Notes: generated from the sequence alone by a model not told the origin. 64,000 bases of DNA from Chloroflexi bacterium OLB13 (GCA_001567485.1 JZRA01000080.1:33912-97911), one strand, 5' to 3'; shown: positions 17,903-27,493, counted from the stretch's first letter. A program made the numbers and translations.

Positions 17903-20470
17903 ATGCGAATACTGCGTTTTATTCTGCTCGGCTTGCTGCTCGTCGTCGTGGTGATCGCGGTCGGCGGGTTCATCCTCTTCAACGATCTTACCCGCGGGCC
18001 ACTGCCGCAGCATTCTGGTACGTTGAAGGTCGCTGGGTTGCAAGCGCCGGTTGAGATCATCCGTGACGACTACGGCGTGCCGCATATCTACGCGGCGAAC
18101 GCCCATGATCTGCTGTTCGCGCAAGGTTACACGCAGGCGCAGGATCGCTGGTGGCAGATGGAGTTCTCGCGGGCCATCGGCAGCGGGCGCATCCAAGAGC
18201 TGACCGGCCAGAACGACGACGTGATGGGCAACGACGTGTTCATCCGCACGGCGGGCTGGCGCGCGGCCGCCGAGCGTAACATCGCCGAAGCCTACGACGC
18301 GGAGACGCTGGCTTACCTGCAAGCCTTCGCGGATGGCGTGAACGCCTATATCGGCGGCAAGAACGGCGGTGATCTGGCGCTCGAGTACTCGCTCTTGGGC
18401 GTGAACGGCGTCACGATCCCCATTCAGCCGTGGACTCCGGTCGACAGCGAGGCGTGGATCAAGGCGATGCAGTGGAACCTCGGCACCGGTCTGCAAGACC
18501 AAGACCGCAGCTATGCGTACGAGGCCCTGAGCGACGAGGAGTTCGATGTCCTCGAACCGCAGTACCCGTTCGATCGCCACCCGACCATCGTCACTGAGGA
18601 CGACCTGCCGATTTGGGAGAAGGTGCCTCTCGCGGCCGCGCCGGCTGATCGTGTGGTGGCGGCCAACCCTGCACGCCCCGTCGAAACGGCGTTCGCCGGC
18701 GGCATCAACGGTGAGGTTGCGTTCGGGTTCGGCATGGGCGCTGGATTGGGCAGCAACAACTGGGTTGTTCACGGCAGCAAGACCGCGACCGGCATGCCGC
18801 TGCTCGCCAACGACCCGCACCTCGGCATTCAGATGCCGTCGATCTGGTATGAAATCGGGCTGCACTGTCAGCCGGTCAGCGAAGCGTGTCCGTTCGACAT
18901 GCGTGGTTACTCGTTCCCCGCCGCACCGGGCATTGTGCTGGGCCACAACAACCGCATCGCGTGGGGCTTCACCAACATCGACCCGGACGTGATCGACCTC
19001 TACGAGATCAAGGTCAACCCCGACAATCCGCTCCAGTACGAGTTCGACGGGGAAATGCGCGACATGACCGTTCGCAACGAGGAGATCAAGTTCGGCGACG
19101 GCGGCTCGGTCACGATTCAAGTCCGTGAAACGCACCTCGGCCCGATCATTACCGATAACGTCGAAGTGACCCCTGAAGGCTCGTCGGGCTACGGCGAGGT
19201 CGCGCTCGCGATGCGTTGGACGGCGCTCGACCCGGCGGCGATCTACAGGGCACTGTTCGGGCTAAACAAGGCGCAGAACTTCGAGGACTTTCGCGCCGCG
19301 GCGGGTGAGTTTGTCGCGCCGGCGCAGAATATCGTGTACGCCGATGTCGACGGCAACATCGGCTATCAGACGCCCGGCTTGATCCCGATACGTCCGGCGG
19401 TGAATACGGGGCTGGTCATTCAGGACGGCTCGACCAGCGCGACCGAATGGCTAGGTTATGTGCCGGCTGATCTGCTGCCGCGCATCTACAACCCGGAGCG
19501 CGGGTGGATTCACAGCGCCAACGAAGCGCTTGCGCCGCTGGAATACTACGATCAACTCAAGGCCCAACTTGCGCCAGAGTACGGCGACGACATCAACGTC
19601 GTGTTCAACCGGTACTGGGACTTCGGCTTCCGGGGCGAACGGATCGTTGAGCTGCTTGAGGCCAGCGATCAGCACACCATCGAGTCGCTGCAAGCGATCC
19701 AGATGGACAACAAGATCCTCGTTGCCGAGGCGATGGCGCCGTACCTTGCCACACTTCAGTTCGATGACGCCGATCTCGCCGCTGCGCGCGATTGGATGCT
19801 CGAGTGGGACTTCCAAGCCAACCGTGACAGCGGGCCGGCCGCGCTGTTCAGCGCGCTGTGGCGGCGTATCCCGGCGGCCGTCTTCAACGACTCCTACGGC
19901 GATCGCTGGTCTGTCGGCGGTGGCAGCGCCGGCCAGTACGCCCTGATCGGCCTGCTCGATCAGCCGGACAACGCGCTGTGGGACGACCTCTCGACCGACG
20001 GCGTCGAAGACCGTGACGCGCTGCTGGCCGCGCTGTTCGCCGATGCGCACGCCGAACTGGTCGAGACGTTGGGCGCGGATCGCTCGCAGTGGGAGTGGGG
20101 CAAGCTGCACGCGGCGGTGTTCGTCAGCAATCCGCTGGGCCAATCCGGAATCAGCTTGATCGAGGATATCGTCAACCGGTCAACGGCAACCGGTGGATGG
20201 ACGGGCGCGGTCGACGCGACCAACTGGTCGACGGGCAGCGACACCTACGACGTCGGCAGCCTGCCGTCGATGCGCACGATCTACGACCTCGGCGACCTTG
20301 ACCGCAGCGTGAATCATCACACGACGGGGCAGAGCGGGCATCCCTACAGCGCCGATTACGACAACCAGATCCCATTGTGGGCAAGCGGGACGTACAAGCC
20401 GATGGTGTTCACCCGTGCGGCGGTCGAGGCTGCGGCACGCGATACGCTCAGGCTGGAACCAGCCAACTAG
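17903..20470 (+). CDS. Penicillin acylase family amidohydrolase
   Basis: N-terminal-nucleophile hydrolase of 855 residues. An N-terminal membrane anchor or signal (residues 5-30, very hydrophobic) is followed by the alpha region (VEIIRDDYGVPHIYA, AQGYTQAQDRWWQME). Self-cleavage is expected before Ser284 in GLGSNNWVVHGS, which becomes the nucleophile of the beta chain; ANDPHLG and the late HTTGQSGHPYS are also family features. Such enzymes hydrolyse amide bonds, for example in beta-lactams or acyl-homoserine lactones, at the outer face of the membrane; the acyl specificity is unknown. GGAG lies seven bases before the ATG and a terminator follows 15 bases after the stop, so it is monocistronic. 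Confidence 0.94.
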   Translation: MRILRFILLGLLLVVVVIAVGGFILFNDLTRGPLPQHSGTLKVAGLQAPVEIIRDDYGVPHIYAANAHDLLFAQGYTQAQDRWWQMEFSRAIGSGRIQELTGQNDDVMGNDVFIRTAGWRAAAERNIAEAYDAETLAYLQAFADGVNAYIGGKNGGDLALEYSLLGVNGVTIPIQPWTPVDSEAWIKAMQWNLGTGLQDQDRSYAYEALSDEEFDVLEPQYPFDRHPTIVTEDDLPIWEKVPLAAAPADRVVAANPARPVETAFAGGINGEVAFGFGMGAGLGSNNWVVHGSKTATGMPLLANDPHLGIQMPSIWYEIGLHCQPVSEACPFDMRGYSFPAAPGIVLGHNNRIAWGFTNIDPDVIDLYEIKVNPDNPLQYEFDGEMRDMTVRNEEIKFGDGGSVTIQVRETHLGPIITDNVEVTPEGSSGYGEVALAMRWTALDPAAIYRALFGLNKAQNFEDFRAAAGEFVAPAQNIVYADVDGNIGYQTPGLIPIRPAVNTGLVIQDGSTSATEWLGYVPADLLPRIYNPERGWIHSANEALAPLEYYDQLKAQLAPEYGDDINVVFNRYWDFGFRGERIVELLEASDQHTIESLQAIQMDNKILVAEAMAPYLATLQFDDADLAAARDWMLEWDFQANRDSGPAALFSALWRRIPAAVFNDSYGDRWSVGGGSAGQYALIGLLDQPDNALWDDLSTDGVEDRDALLAALFADAHAELVETLGADRSQWEWGKLHAAVFVSNPLGQSGISLIEDIVNRSTATGGWTGAVDATNWSTGSDTYDVGSLPSMRTIYDLGDLDRSVNHHTTGQSGHPYSADYDNQIPLWASGTYKPMVFTRAAVEAAARDTLRLEPAN

Positions 20471-20484
20471 CAGGTGAGAATCGC

Positions 20485-20518
20485 AACCGGCGCACTCGAT
20501 CCAGTGCGCCGGTTTTCT
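20485..20518 (+). terminator. Rho-independent terminator after the acylase gene
   Basis: Twelve-base-pair stem aaccggcgcact/agtgcgccggtt (20485-20496 with 20503-20514), six-base loop, then ttttctt. Confidence 0.88.
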
Positions 20519-20539
20519 TGGTGGACTCGCGGGGCTTGC

Positions 20540-20749
20540 CTAGAGGACGATACGGCCCGTGGCGATCAGGAGCAGCAGGCCGAGCACCGTCACCAGCATG
20601 AAGAACAGGATCGAAATGATCATGCGCTCGAACGCAGACATCCCGAGGAAGCCTTTGGACTTGCGCCGGCGTTTCTTACCTGCGCGTTCCGCGTCATCGA
20701 GCATCTCGTCAAGGTCGCTTGCCGCACTGCGGCGAAGATCGTCAACCAT
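20540..20749 (-). CDS. Small single-pass membrane protein
   Basis: A 69-residue protein: an acidic N-terminal part (DLDEMLDDAERAG), a strongly basic patch (KKRRRKSKGF), then one transmembrane helix (about residues 43-65, MIISILFFMLVTVLGLLLLI). Positive-inside rule places the N-terminus in the cytoplasm. ATG at 20749 has GGAGGA eight bases upstream, which decides the start over one 15 codons earlier. The next gene (20903) is divergent. No family recognised. Confidence 0.62.
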   Translation of the reverse strand: MVDDLRRSAASDLDEMLDDAERAGKKRRRKSKGFLGMSAFERMIISILFFMLVTVLGLLLLIATGRIVL

Positions 20750-20902
20750 GTGCGCATTCCTCCAGCACGGATTTGCTGCAAATGTAACACACACTGCGCT
20801 GTTGTGACGAACACCCCGCTAGTATCCGCCGCGTAATCCTCGTACAATGTCCTGCAAGAGGGTATGACCCTGAATCGTTCGGACAGGTGAAGGCAAACCC
20901 CC

Positions 20903-22777
20903 ATGCCCAAGCTCCCGTTCCTTGAACGGCTGGACAGCGGTATTCCGGTGGTGGCGGACGGCGCGATGGCGACCCAGCTGCACCGCAGCGGCCTGCCGAT
21001 GGCGACCTGTTTTGAAGCCGTCAACCTCGCTGATCCAGATAAGATCTACGCGGTGCATTCCGCATATCTCGCGGCCGGCGCCGAACTACTGGAGACCAAC
21101 ACGTTCGGGGCGAATCGGCAAAAGCTCAGCGAGCACGGCTTGTCCGACAAGCTCGCCGAGATCAACGGCGCGGCCGTCGAAATTGCGCGCCGCGCGATTG
21201 CTGACAGCGGGCGTGATGCGTATATCGCCGGCTCGATGGGGCCGCTCGGACAGAAAATCCGCCCCTACGGGCCGATCTCTCGCGAGGATGCGCGGGGTAT
21301 GTTCTTCGAGCAGGCGGCGGCCTTGATTGCCGCTGGAGTCGACGTGATCCTGCTGGAAACGTTCGCCGATCATCACGAACTGCTGGAGGCGCTGGCGGCA
21401 GTTCGGCTTGTTTCGCCGGATGTGCCGGTCGTCACGCACGCCACCTTTGCCAGTGACGACCGCACGCTGACCGGTTTCACGCCGGCCAAAGTCGCGGCCG
21501 ACCTCGTGCGCGCCGGCGCGGATGTCATCGGCGTGAACTGCGCCGGCGGCCCCGCTCAGATTTCGCACATCCTCGAAACGATGCACACCTGTGTGCCGCG
21601 CGCACGCCTCTCCGCGATGCCGAACGCCGGCTTTCCAGAGTCGGTCAACGGCCGCGTGATGTATCCCGCCTCGGCGGAGTACTTCGGTGATTATGCGCTG
21701 ACGTTCCAAGCCCTCGGCGCGCGGATCGTGGGCGGATGCTGCGGCAGCACACCCGATCACATCGCGGCGATGCGCCGCGCGATTGACGCAGCTGCGGGCG
21801 GAGAACGGTCTCTACCGATTATCCACGTCGAGGAGGCCGCCGTCAGCGAAGATCAGATCGCGCCGGCCGCGCCGACCGACTTCGCCGAACGGCTCGCAAG
21901 CGGCCAATTCACCGTCACGGTCGAGATGGCGCCGCCGCGCAGCTTCAGCGTCGAGCGTCTGATTCGCAGCGCGCACCTGCTGCGGGATGCTGGCGCGCAT
22001 ATCCTCGATGTCGCGGATACGCCGGCGGCGCGTATGCGCATGAGTCCGTACGCGGTGGCGCACGTCATCCAGTCGCAGGTCGGCGTGGAAACCGTGCTGC
22101 ACTTCCCGACCCGCGGACGGAACCTGCTGCGTATTCAAGGCGATCTATTGGCCGCGCACGCGCTCGGATTGCGCAACGTTTTCGTGACGATGGGCGACCC
22201 GACCCGCATCGGCGATTATCCTGACGCCAACGACAGTTACGATATCGTGCCGTCCAAGCTGATCGGCCTGATCAAGCACAGCATGAACCGCGGCGTCGAT
22301 CAGGCCGGCAACAGCATCGGTGCGCCGGCCTCATTCACCGTCGGGTGCGCGCTTAACATGGGCGCGGACAACCTCGATCACGAGATCAAGATTCTCGGCG
22401 CGAAGCTGGCGGCAGGGGCGGATTTCGCGCTCGGTCAGCCGGTTTACGAGCCGTGGCGTATCGAACGGTTCCTCACCCGCTATGAGCAGGTGACCGGCCG
22501 TGTCTTCGACCTGCCGGTGCTGCTCGGTGTGCTTCCGCTGTTCAGCTTGCGGCACGCGCAGTTCTTACACAACGAGATTCCGGGGATCGTTATCCCGGAG
22601 ACGATCCTGAGCCGCATGGAACAGGCCGGCGACGACGCGCCATACGAAGGTGTGCGTGTCGCGCAGGAGCTGCTGCAAGCGACGGCGAGCTATGTCCGTG
22701 GGGCGTATATCATCCCCGCGTTCGGCCGCTATGACCTCGCCGCCGAAGTGGTCGCCGCGACGCCGGTGCGCGCATGA
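20903..22777 (+). CDS. Bifunctional homocysteine S-methyltransferase / methylenetetrahydrofolate reductase
   Basis: Fusion enzyme of 624 residues resembling Bacillus YitJ. Residues about 1-300 are the homocysteine methyltransferase barrel, with the zinc-binding cysteines Cys213 (GVNCAGG) and Cys279/Cys280 (GGCCGST) intact. Residues about 330-620 are the flavin-dependent MTHFR domain (VEMAPPRSFSVERLI, NVFVTMGDPTR, AGADFALGQPVY) that makes 5-methyltetrahydrofolate. Together they can supply and transfer methyl groups for methionine. The stop overlaps the xseA start in an ATGA junction, so the three genes to 24181 form one operon. No SAM riboswitch-like structure was noticed in the short upstream region. 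Confidence 0.93.
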   Translation: MPKLPFLERLDSGIPVVADGAMATQLHRSGLPMATCFEAVNLADPDKIYAVHSAYLAAGAELLETNTFGANRQKLSEHGLSDKLAEINGAAVEIARRAIADSGRDAYIAGSMGPLGQKIRPYGPISREDARGMFFEQAAALIAAGVDVILLETFADHHELLEALAAVRLVSPDVPVVTHATFASDDRTLTGFTPAKVAADLVRAGADVIGVNCAGGPAQISHILETMHTCVPRARLSAMPNAGFPESVNGRVMYPASAEYFGDYALTFQALGARIVGGCCGSTPDHIAAMRRAIDAAAGGERSLPIIHVEEAAVSEDQIAPAAPTDFAERLASGQFTVTVEMAPPRSFSVERLIRSAHLLRDAGAHILDVADTPAARMRMSPYAVAHVIQSQVGVETVLHFPTRGRNLLRIQGDLLAAHALGLRNVFVTMGDPTRIGDYPDANDSYDIVPSKLIGLIKHSMNRGVDQAGNSIGAPASFTVGCALNMGADNLDHEIKILGAKLAAGADFALGQPVYEPWRIERFLTRYEQVTGRVFDLPVLLGVLPLFSLRHAQFLHNEIPGIVIPETILSRMEQAGDDAPYEGVRVAQELLQATASYVRGAYIIPAFGRYDLAAEVVAATPVRA

Positions 22778-24015
22778 CGGACGACCGCGCTTACAGCGTC
22801 ACCGAACTCGCTCGCCAGATTCAGGGCGTCGTCGAGGGCAGTCTGCTGCTGCAAGGTGTGCGCGTCATCGGAGAGTTCAGCAACGTGCGTCCGGCGGCGT
22901 CCGGCCACTGGTATTTCGCGCTCAAAGACGCCGACGCCCAAATCCGCTGCGTGATGTGGAAGGGAACCGCCGCCGCGCAGCGCATCCTGCCCAAAGAAGG
23001 CGACTCGGCGGTCGTTACCGGCGACGTCACGTTCTACGTAACGCGCGGCGAGCTTCAAATCACTGTCACGAGCTTGCAGCCGGTCGGGATCGGCGACCTG
23101 TACGCGCAGCTTGAGGCGCTTCGCGCAAAGCTGGCGGCGGAAGGGTTGTTCGACCTCGGGCGCAAACAGCCGCTGCCGCCACTGCCGGCGCACATCGGCG
23201 TTGTGACGTCCGAGAACGCGGCTGCGTTTCAGGATGTGCTCAACGTCCTGCGCCGGCGCGCTCCGCTGGCTGAAGTCATCCTGTCGCACACGCTCGTGCA
23301 GGGCGCCGAAGCCCCGCCGCAGATCGCGCGCGCGATTCAAGCCCTCGACCGCTCCGGCCGGGTTGATGTCATCTTGATCGTACGCGGTGGCGGCAGCATC
23401 GAGGACTTGTGGGCGTTCAACGATGAGCGCGTCGTGCGTGCGGCGGCGGACTGTTTCACCGCGACGGTCGCCGGCGTCGGCCATGAGACCGATACGACGC
23501 TGGTCGACTTCGCGGCCGACGTGCGCGCGCCGACACCGTCCGCGGCCGCTGAGATCGTGTCGCAGGGCTGGGCGCAGATTCCGCAGGTCATCGCCGGGAT
23601 CGAGGCTGCGCTTTCTGAGTGGATCGACGGGCGGCTGAGCGAAACGGATACGGCCTTCAACGCGGCATCGACGCGGCTTGCCCTCGCGGCGCCCTCGCGC
23701 AAGATCGCTGCGCTGCGCCAATCGACAGATTATCTGCTGGACGGGTTGGTGACGCGGCTCGCGTCCTCGCACCAGCTCCGGCGTGAACGGCTGAACGGCG
23801 TGACTGCGCGGCTTGAGGCGGCGAATCCGTTGGCGCTGTTGGCGCGGGGGTATGCAGTTGTGACCCGGCCGGATGGCGCGGCCGTGCGACGGGTTCAGGA
23901 CGTCAGCGCGGGTGACCGGCTTTCGGTGCGGGTGCAGGACGGCAGCTTCCCGGTTCGGGTGGAACGGAATGATGGGGACAACGACGATGGACAATATCGA
24001 CTCGCTGGGTTTTGA
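22774..24015 (+). CDS. xseA: Exodeoxyribonuclease VII large subunit
   Basis: Catalytic subunit of ExoVII, which degrades single-stranded DNA in both directions. 413 residues, normal length. The N-terminal OB fold (SVTELARQIQGVVEG, VIGEFSNVRPAASGHWYFAL) binds DNA; the nuclease core has IGVVTSENAAAFQDVLNVL, IVRGGGSIEDLWAFN, and GVGHETDTTLVDFAADVRAP. A coiled-coil-like stretch follows, then the C-terminal RGYAVVTRPDG. The gene overlaps both neighbours: four bases with the methyltransferase fusion and 29 with xseB. Confidence 0.96.
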   Translation: MTDDRAYSVTELARQIQGVVEGSLLLQGVRVIGEFSNVRPAASGHWYFALKDADAQIRCVMWKGTAAAQRILPKEGDSAVVTGDVTFYVTRGELQITVTSLQPVGIGDLYAQLEALRAKLAAEGLFDLGRKQPLPPLPAHIGVVTSENAAAFQDVLNVLRRRAPLAEVILSHTLVQGAEAPPQIARAIQALDRSGRVDVILIVRGGGSIEDLWAFNDERVVRAAADCFTATVAGVGHETDTTLVDFAADVRAPTPSAAAEIVSQGWAQIPQVIAGIEAALSEWIDGRLSETDTAFNAASTRLALAAPSRKIAALRQSTDYLLDGLVTRLASSHQLRRERLNGVTARLEAANPLALLARGYAVVTRPDGAAVRRVQDVSAGDRLSVRVQDGSFPVRVERNDGDNDDGQYRLAGF

Positions 24016-24181
24016 GCAGGCGTTCGCGCAGCTTCAAGACGTGCTGAAGCGGATCGAATCGGCTGACCTGCCGCTGGAGGAGTCGGTCGCGCAGTATGAA
24101 TTGGGCCGCAAGCTGGCGGCACGCTGTCAGGCATTGTTGGATGACGCCGAACTGCGTGTGCGTAAGTTGGAGGAGGAGTGA
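23987..24181 (+). CDS. xseB: Exodeoxyribonuclease VII small subunit
   Basis: Small helical subunit (64 residues) that wraps the ExoVII large subunit. The family core is FEQAFAQLQDVLKRIES, LPLEESVAQYELGRKLA and ELRVRKLEEE. ATG at 23987 lies inside the end of xseA (29-base overlap), so translation is coupled; ATGs six and seven codons earlier are possible alternatives. The stop codon runs into the heptad DNA repeat at 24192. Confidence 0.93.
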   Translation: MDNIDSLGFEQAFAQLQDVLKRIESADLPLEESVAQYELGRKLAARCQALLDDAELRVRKLEEE

Positions 24182-24191
24182 TCAGGACACA

Positions 24192-24276
24192 GGAGTTAGT
24201 GGTCAGAAGTTAGGGGTCAGGGGTCAGGAGTTAGGGGTCAGGGGTCAGGAGTCAGAGGATCGGGAGTTAGGGTTCA
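24192..24276. repeat. Tandem heptad repeat, consensus GGRGTYA
   Basis: Nine consecutive seven-base units in exact register from 24192 to 24254 (GGAGTTA, GTGGTCA, GAAGTTA, GGGGTCA twice, GGAGTTA, GGGGTCA twice, GGAGTCA), then a decayed tail to about 24276. It starts 11 bases after xseB. The rest of the 305-base gap (to the peptidase ATG at 24487) shows no gene, hairpin or promoter I would defend. The heptad is too short and spacer-free for a CRISPR array. Confidence 0.85.
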
Positions 24277-24486
24277 GCGTGAAGGCGTCGTAACTTATCC
24301 GGTGGGCAGGCGAGTGATGGCGTGATGTGTGGCGAGTCAAGAACGGGATGACGCAGACGACGGCCAAAGCGCATCACTGTTGAGTCCAACATGCACCAAC
24401 TGAATCCGGTGAACTGGCAACTGGAACCTATCTACGGCACAATCTCCGCCGTTTGAAATCTGTTGAACGAGGAGACCTGCCTCATC

Positions 24487-26124
24487 ATGCCGCCTGTATC
24501 CTTTGACCGCTATTACAGCTATATCGAATTGTCCAAGCTGCTCAGCGACTTCGCGGCCGAACACCCCGCGCTGGTGTCGGTCGAGTCGATGGGCAAAAGC
24601 TACGAAGGCCGCGACATCTGGGTTGTGATCGTGACCAACACCGGCACCGGCCCGCACCACGAGAAACCCGCGCTCTGGATCGACGCCAACATCCACGCGA
24701 CCGAACTCTCTCCGTCGACCGCCGCGCTCTACTACCTCAATCTGGTTACCAGTCAGTTCGGCAAAGATGACGAGATCACCCGCCTGCTGGACACGCGCAC
24801 GCTGTACATCTGTCCCCGGCTTAACCCGGACGGCGCGGAGTGGGCGATGGAATCTCCGCCGCGAATCCGCCGCAGCAGCACGCGCCCCTACCCGTTTGAC
24901 GAGGAGCCGATTCCCGGCTTCGAGGAATACGACATTGACGGCGACGGCCGCGTATTGAGCATGCGCATTGTCGATCCGGACGGCCCGTGGAAGGCGCACC
25001 CGGATGAGCCGCGCCTGCTGGTGAAGCGTGGGCCGCTGGACGTCGGCGGAACGTATTACCGCGTGATGGCTGAGGGCCGGTTCAACGCGCCGTACGATGG
25101 CGTGACGATCACGCCTGAGGGAGTCAAAGAGCGCCTCGACCTGAACCGCAACTATCCGGCGAACTGGCGGCAGGAATATCAGCAGTCCGGCGCGGGCGAC
25201 TACCCGACCAGCGAGCCGGAAATCCGTGCGCAGGTGCAGTTCATCGTCGATCACCCGAACATCACCGGCGCGATCACGTTCCATACGTTCAGCGGGGTGC
25301 TGCTGCGTCCGTACGGCGTCCATCCCGACGACGAGTTCCCGCCCGAAGACCTGCGCGTATTCAAGGAGATCGGCAAGGTCGGCACCGAGATCACCGGCTA
25401 CCCGAACGTATCGGTGTTCCACGACTTCAAATACAACCCGAAGGAAGTCATCACCGGGGTGTTTGATGACTGGATGTACGACCATCTCGGCGTGTACGCG
25501 TGGACGGTCGAGATCTGGTCGCCTCAACGGCAGGCGGGAATCGAGGAGTACAAGTTCATCGAGTGGTACGCCGACCATCCCTTCGAGGACGATCTCAAGA
25601 TGCTCAAATGGAGCGACGAGCAGTTGGGTGGTAAGGGCTACGTCGACTGGTACGAGTTCGACCATCCGACGCTGGGCACGGTCGAACTGGGCGGATGGGA
25701 TCGGATGTACGCGTTCCGCAATCCGCCGCCGCAGTTCCTTGAGAAGGAGGTCGCGCTGTTCCCCAAGTGGTTGACGTATCACGCGCTGATCTCGCCGAAG
25801 CTGGAGCAGCACAGCGTCCACGTCGAGCCGCTGGGCGGCGACGTGTTTTTCGTGCGAATCGGCGTCAAGAACACCGGCTATCTGCCGACGTACGTCTCCA
25901 AGAAGGCGCTTCAGGTCAAGGCGGTGCGGGGTGTGATCGCCGAGATCGCGCTGCCCGACGGCGCTGAGCTGCGCAGCGGCCAGCTTCGCGCGGATATCGG
26001 CCAGCTTGAAGGCCGCGCATACTTCCCGTCCGCGCTGACGTCGTGGGGCAGCCCCGCACCGACGCCTGATCGCGCCAAGGTCGAGTACGTGATCTACGCG
26101 CGAAGGGGGGAACGGCGCATGTGA
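24487..26124 (+). CDS. M14 family zinc carboxypeptidase
   Basis: Metallocarboxypeptidase-type protein of 545 residues without signal peptide. Zinc ligands are visible in order: His70 and Glu73 (NIHATE) and His266 (FHTFSG); the catalytic Glu is Glu342 (WTVEIW). Arg and Asn substrate residues are in LDLNRNYP. An insert with DIDGDGRV (about 150-160), calcium-site-like, and a C-terminal beta domain (about 440-545) follow the catalytic part. GAGGAG lies 13 bases before ATG 24487, chosen over a TTG eight codons upstream. M14 members trim peptides or cell-wall peptides; absence of export signal suggests cytosolic peptide turnover. It is probably followed in operon by the DUF89 gene 45 bases later. 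Confidence 0.92.
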   Translation: MPPVSFDRYYSYIELSKLLSDFAAEHPALVSVESMGKSYEGRDIWVVIVTNTGTGPHHEKPALWIDANIHATELSPSTAALYYLNLVTSQFGKDDEITRLLDTRTLYICPRLNPDGAEWAMESPPRIRRSSTRPYPFDEEPIPGFEEYDIDGDGRVLSMRIVDPDGPWKAHPDEPRLLVKRGPLDVGGTYYRVMAEGRFNAPYDGVTITPEGVKERLDLNRNYPANWRQEYQQSGAGDYPTSEPEIRAQVQFIVDHPNITGAITFHTFSGVLLRPYGVHPDDEFPPEDLRVFKEIGKVGTEITGYPNVSVFHDFKYNPKEVITGVFDDWMYDHLGVYAWTVEIWSPQRQAGIEEYKFIEWYADHPFEDDLKMLKWSDEQLGGKGYVDWYEFDHPTLGTVELGGWDRMYAFRNPPPQFLEKEVALFPKWLTYHALISPKLEQHSVHVEPLGGDVFFVRIGVKNTGYLPTYVSKKALQVKAVRGVIAEIALPDGAELRSGQLRADIGQLEGRAYFPSALTSWGSPAPTPDRAKVEYVIYARRGERRM

Positions 26125-26169
26125 CACTGCGTCACGACCGGGCCGGAACGGTGCGCGTCGAGGTTTCGC

Positions 26170-27360
26170 TTGACCGCTAACACGAGCCGCCGGCCACCGT
26201 CATACCCCGGCGCGATCCTGACCGACCTGAGCAACGCGTTCGCGTCGAACACGATGCAGGAGCGTATTCCAGCGATCCTGCAGCAGGTGGTCGAGGTCAA
26301 TCCGGGGATGACGGCCCGGCAGCGGTCTGCCATTGAGCAGCTTCGCGACGATGTCGCCGCAGGACAACCGGCGCCGGCGCTTGCTCCCGGCCCGCCGGAT
26401 GTCGACGGTTGGCGGATGGCGCTCAGCGATCAGCCGGGGCGCACATGGCATGACGTCGAATGGTTCTTTGCCGAGACCTATCTATACCGTGTGCTGATGG
26501 ACGCTGTCGACTATTTCGTGACGCGTCACGATCCATTCGGCCCGATCAAGGCGGAGGAGTACGCCAGCGAGGGACATCGAACCCTGCTCGATCAGGCGCT
26601 TTCGGTGGCGGGCAGCCGTGAGGAAGTGTTGAACACGCTGTTGGGTATGGCGCTGTGGGGCAACCGCGTCGACCTCAGCTATGCCGAGAGCCGTGCGCAC
26701 GGCGGCTCGATTAACTCGGACGATCTGCTGGTCGATGACCGGTCGGCGGCTATTGCGGCATTGACGGGCACGGCGCACACGGTGCATGTCGTCGCGGACA
26801 ACGCCGGCAGTGAGCTGTCCGCCGATCTGGTGCTGATCGACCGGCTTCTGCGCGACAAATGGGCGGAGCAGGTCGTGCTGCACGTCAAGGCGCACCCGAC
26901 GTTTGTCAGCGATGCAATCACCGATGACGTGATCCAATTCTTGCGGCGCGCTGTGGAAGGGGTTTACGGCATCCTCGCGACCGAGCTGGGGGCGCGTCTG
27001 ATCGGCGCGGTGGGGGCGGGGACGCTGCGATTGTCGTCGCGTTTCTATTGGAACAGCGCGGCGATGTGGTGGGACATGCCGGACGAACTGCACACCTTCA
27101 TGGCCGGGTCACCGCTGACGATTGTCAAGGGCGACGCCAACTATCGGCGCGTCGTCGGCGATGCGCGCTGGCCCTACGTCACGCCGTTTCACGAGGTCGT
27201 GGCCGGCGCAGGGATTCCCGTGCTGTGTCTGCGCACCTTGAAGAGCGATCCGATCGTCGGGCTTCAACCGGGGCAGGCGGAGCGCCTTGAAGCGATCGAA
27301 CCCCGGTGGCGGTGGAGTGGTAAGCGCGGCGTCATTCAGGGCTGGATTCCCAAGCTCTAA
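26170..27360 (+). CDS. DUF89 / ARMT1-like metal-dependent phosphatase family protein
   Basis: 396-residue protein with the hallmark segments of the DUF89 (damage-control phosphatase, ARMT1-like) fold: WGNRVDLSYAESR, VADNAGSELSADLVLIDRLL (the Asp-Asn metal-binding motif), KGDANYRRVVGDARWP and LRTLKSDPIVGLQPGQ. Family members are metal-dependent phosphatases acting on damaged or phosphorylated sugar metabolites. The start is a TTG with GAGG six bases upstream; no ATG or GTG is available in frame between the preceding stop and the conserved region. It follows the M14 peptidase closely. The specific substrate is not known. Confidence 0.85.
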   Translation: MTANTSRRPPSYPGAILTDLSNAFASNTMQERIPAILQQVVEVNPGMTARQRSAIEQLRDDVAAGQPAPALAPGPPDVDGWRMALSDQPGRTWHDVEWFFAETYLYRVLMDAVDYFVTRHDPFGPIKAEEYASEGHRTLLDQALSVAGSREEVLNTLLGMALWGNRVDLSYAESRAHGGSINSDDLLVDDRSAAIAALTGTAHTVHVVADNAGSELSADLVLIDRLLRDKWAEQVVLHVKAHPTFVSDAITDDVIQFLRRAVEGVYGILATELGARLIGAVGAGTLRLSSRFYWNSAAMWWDMPDELHTFMAGSPLTIVKGDANYRRVVGDARWPYVTPFHEVVAGAGIPVLCLRTLKSDPIVGLQPGQAERLEAIEPRWRWSGKRGVIQGWIPKL

Positions 27361-27464
27361 GCCGCGTTCGGCATCCCGCCGTAAGCCGCTTGATGAGAAG
27401 GTTGGTAGAAGCGGACAATCACGATAAAATCGCAGAAATGCAGCGATCTTTGCATGGTGTTCGC

Positions 27465-27493
27465 TTGTTGTTTGCGGTCGGGTTGTGTAAAAT
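27465..27493 (+). promoter_or_regulatory. Candidate promoter of the cytochrome oxidase operon
   Basis: TTGTTG (27465-27470), a 17-base spacer and TAAAAT (27488-27493), 72 bases before the ctaC ATG. A near-palindrome AATTGCGCAAATT overlaps and follows the -10 box. Confidence 0.45.

Noticed and set aside
20903..22777. Separate metH-like and metF genes
   Set aside because: The frame is continuous through both domains, so this is one fused gene as in YitJ.
24192..24276. Possible CRISPR array
   Set aside because: Units are seven bases with no unique spacers and no cas genes in the window.
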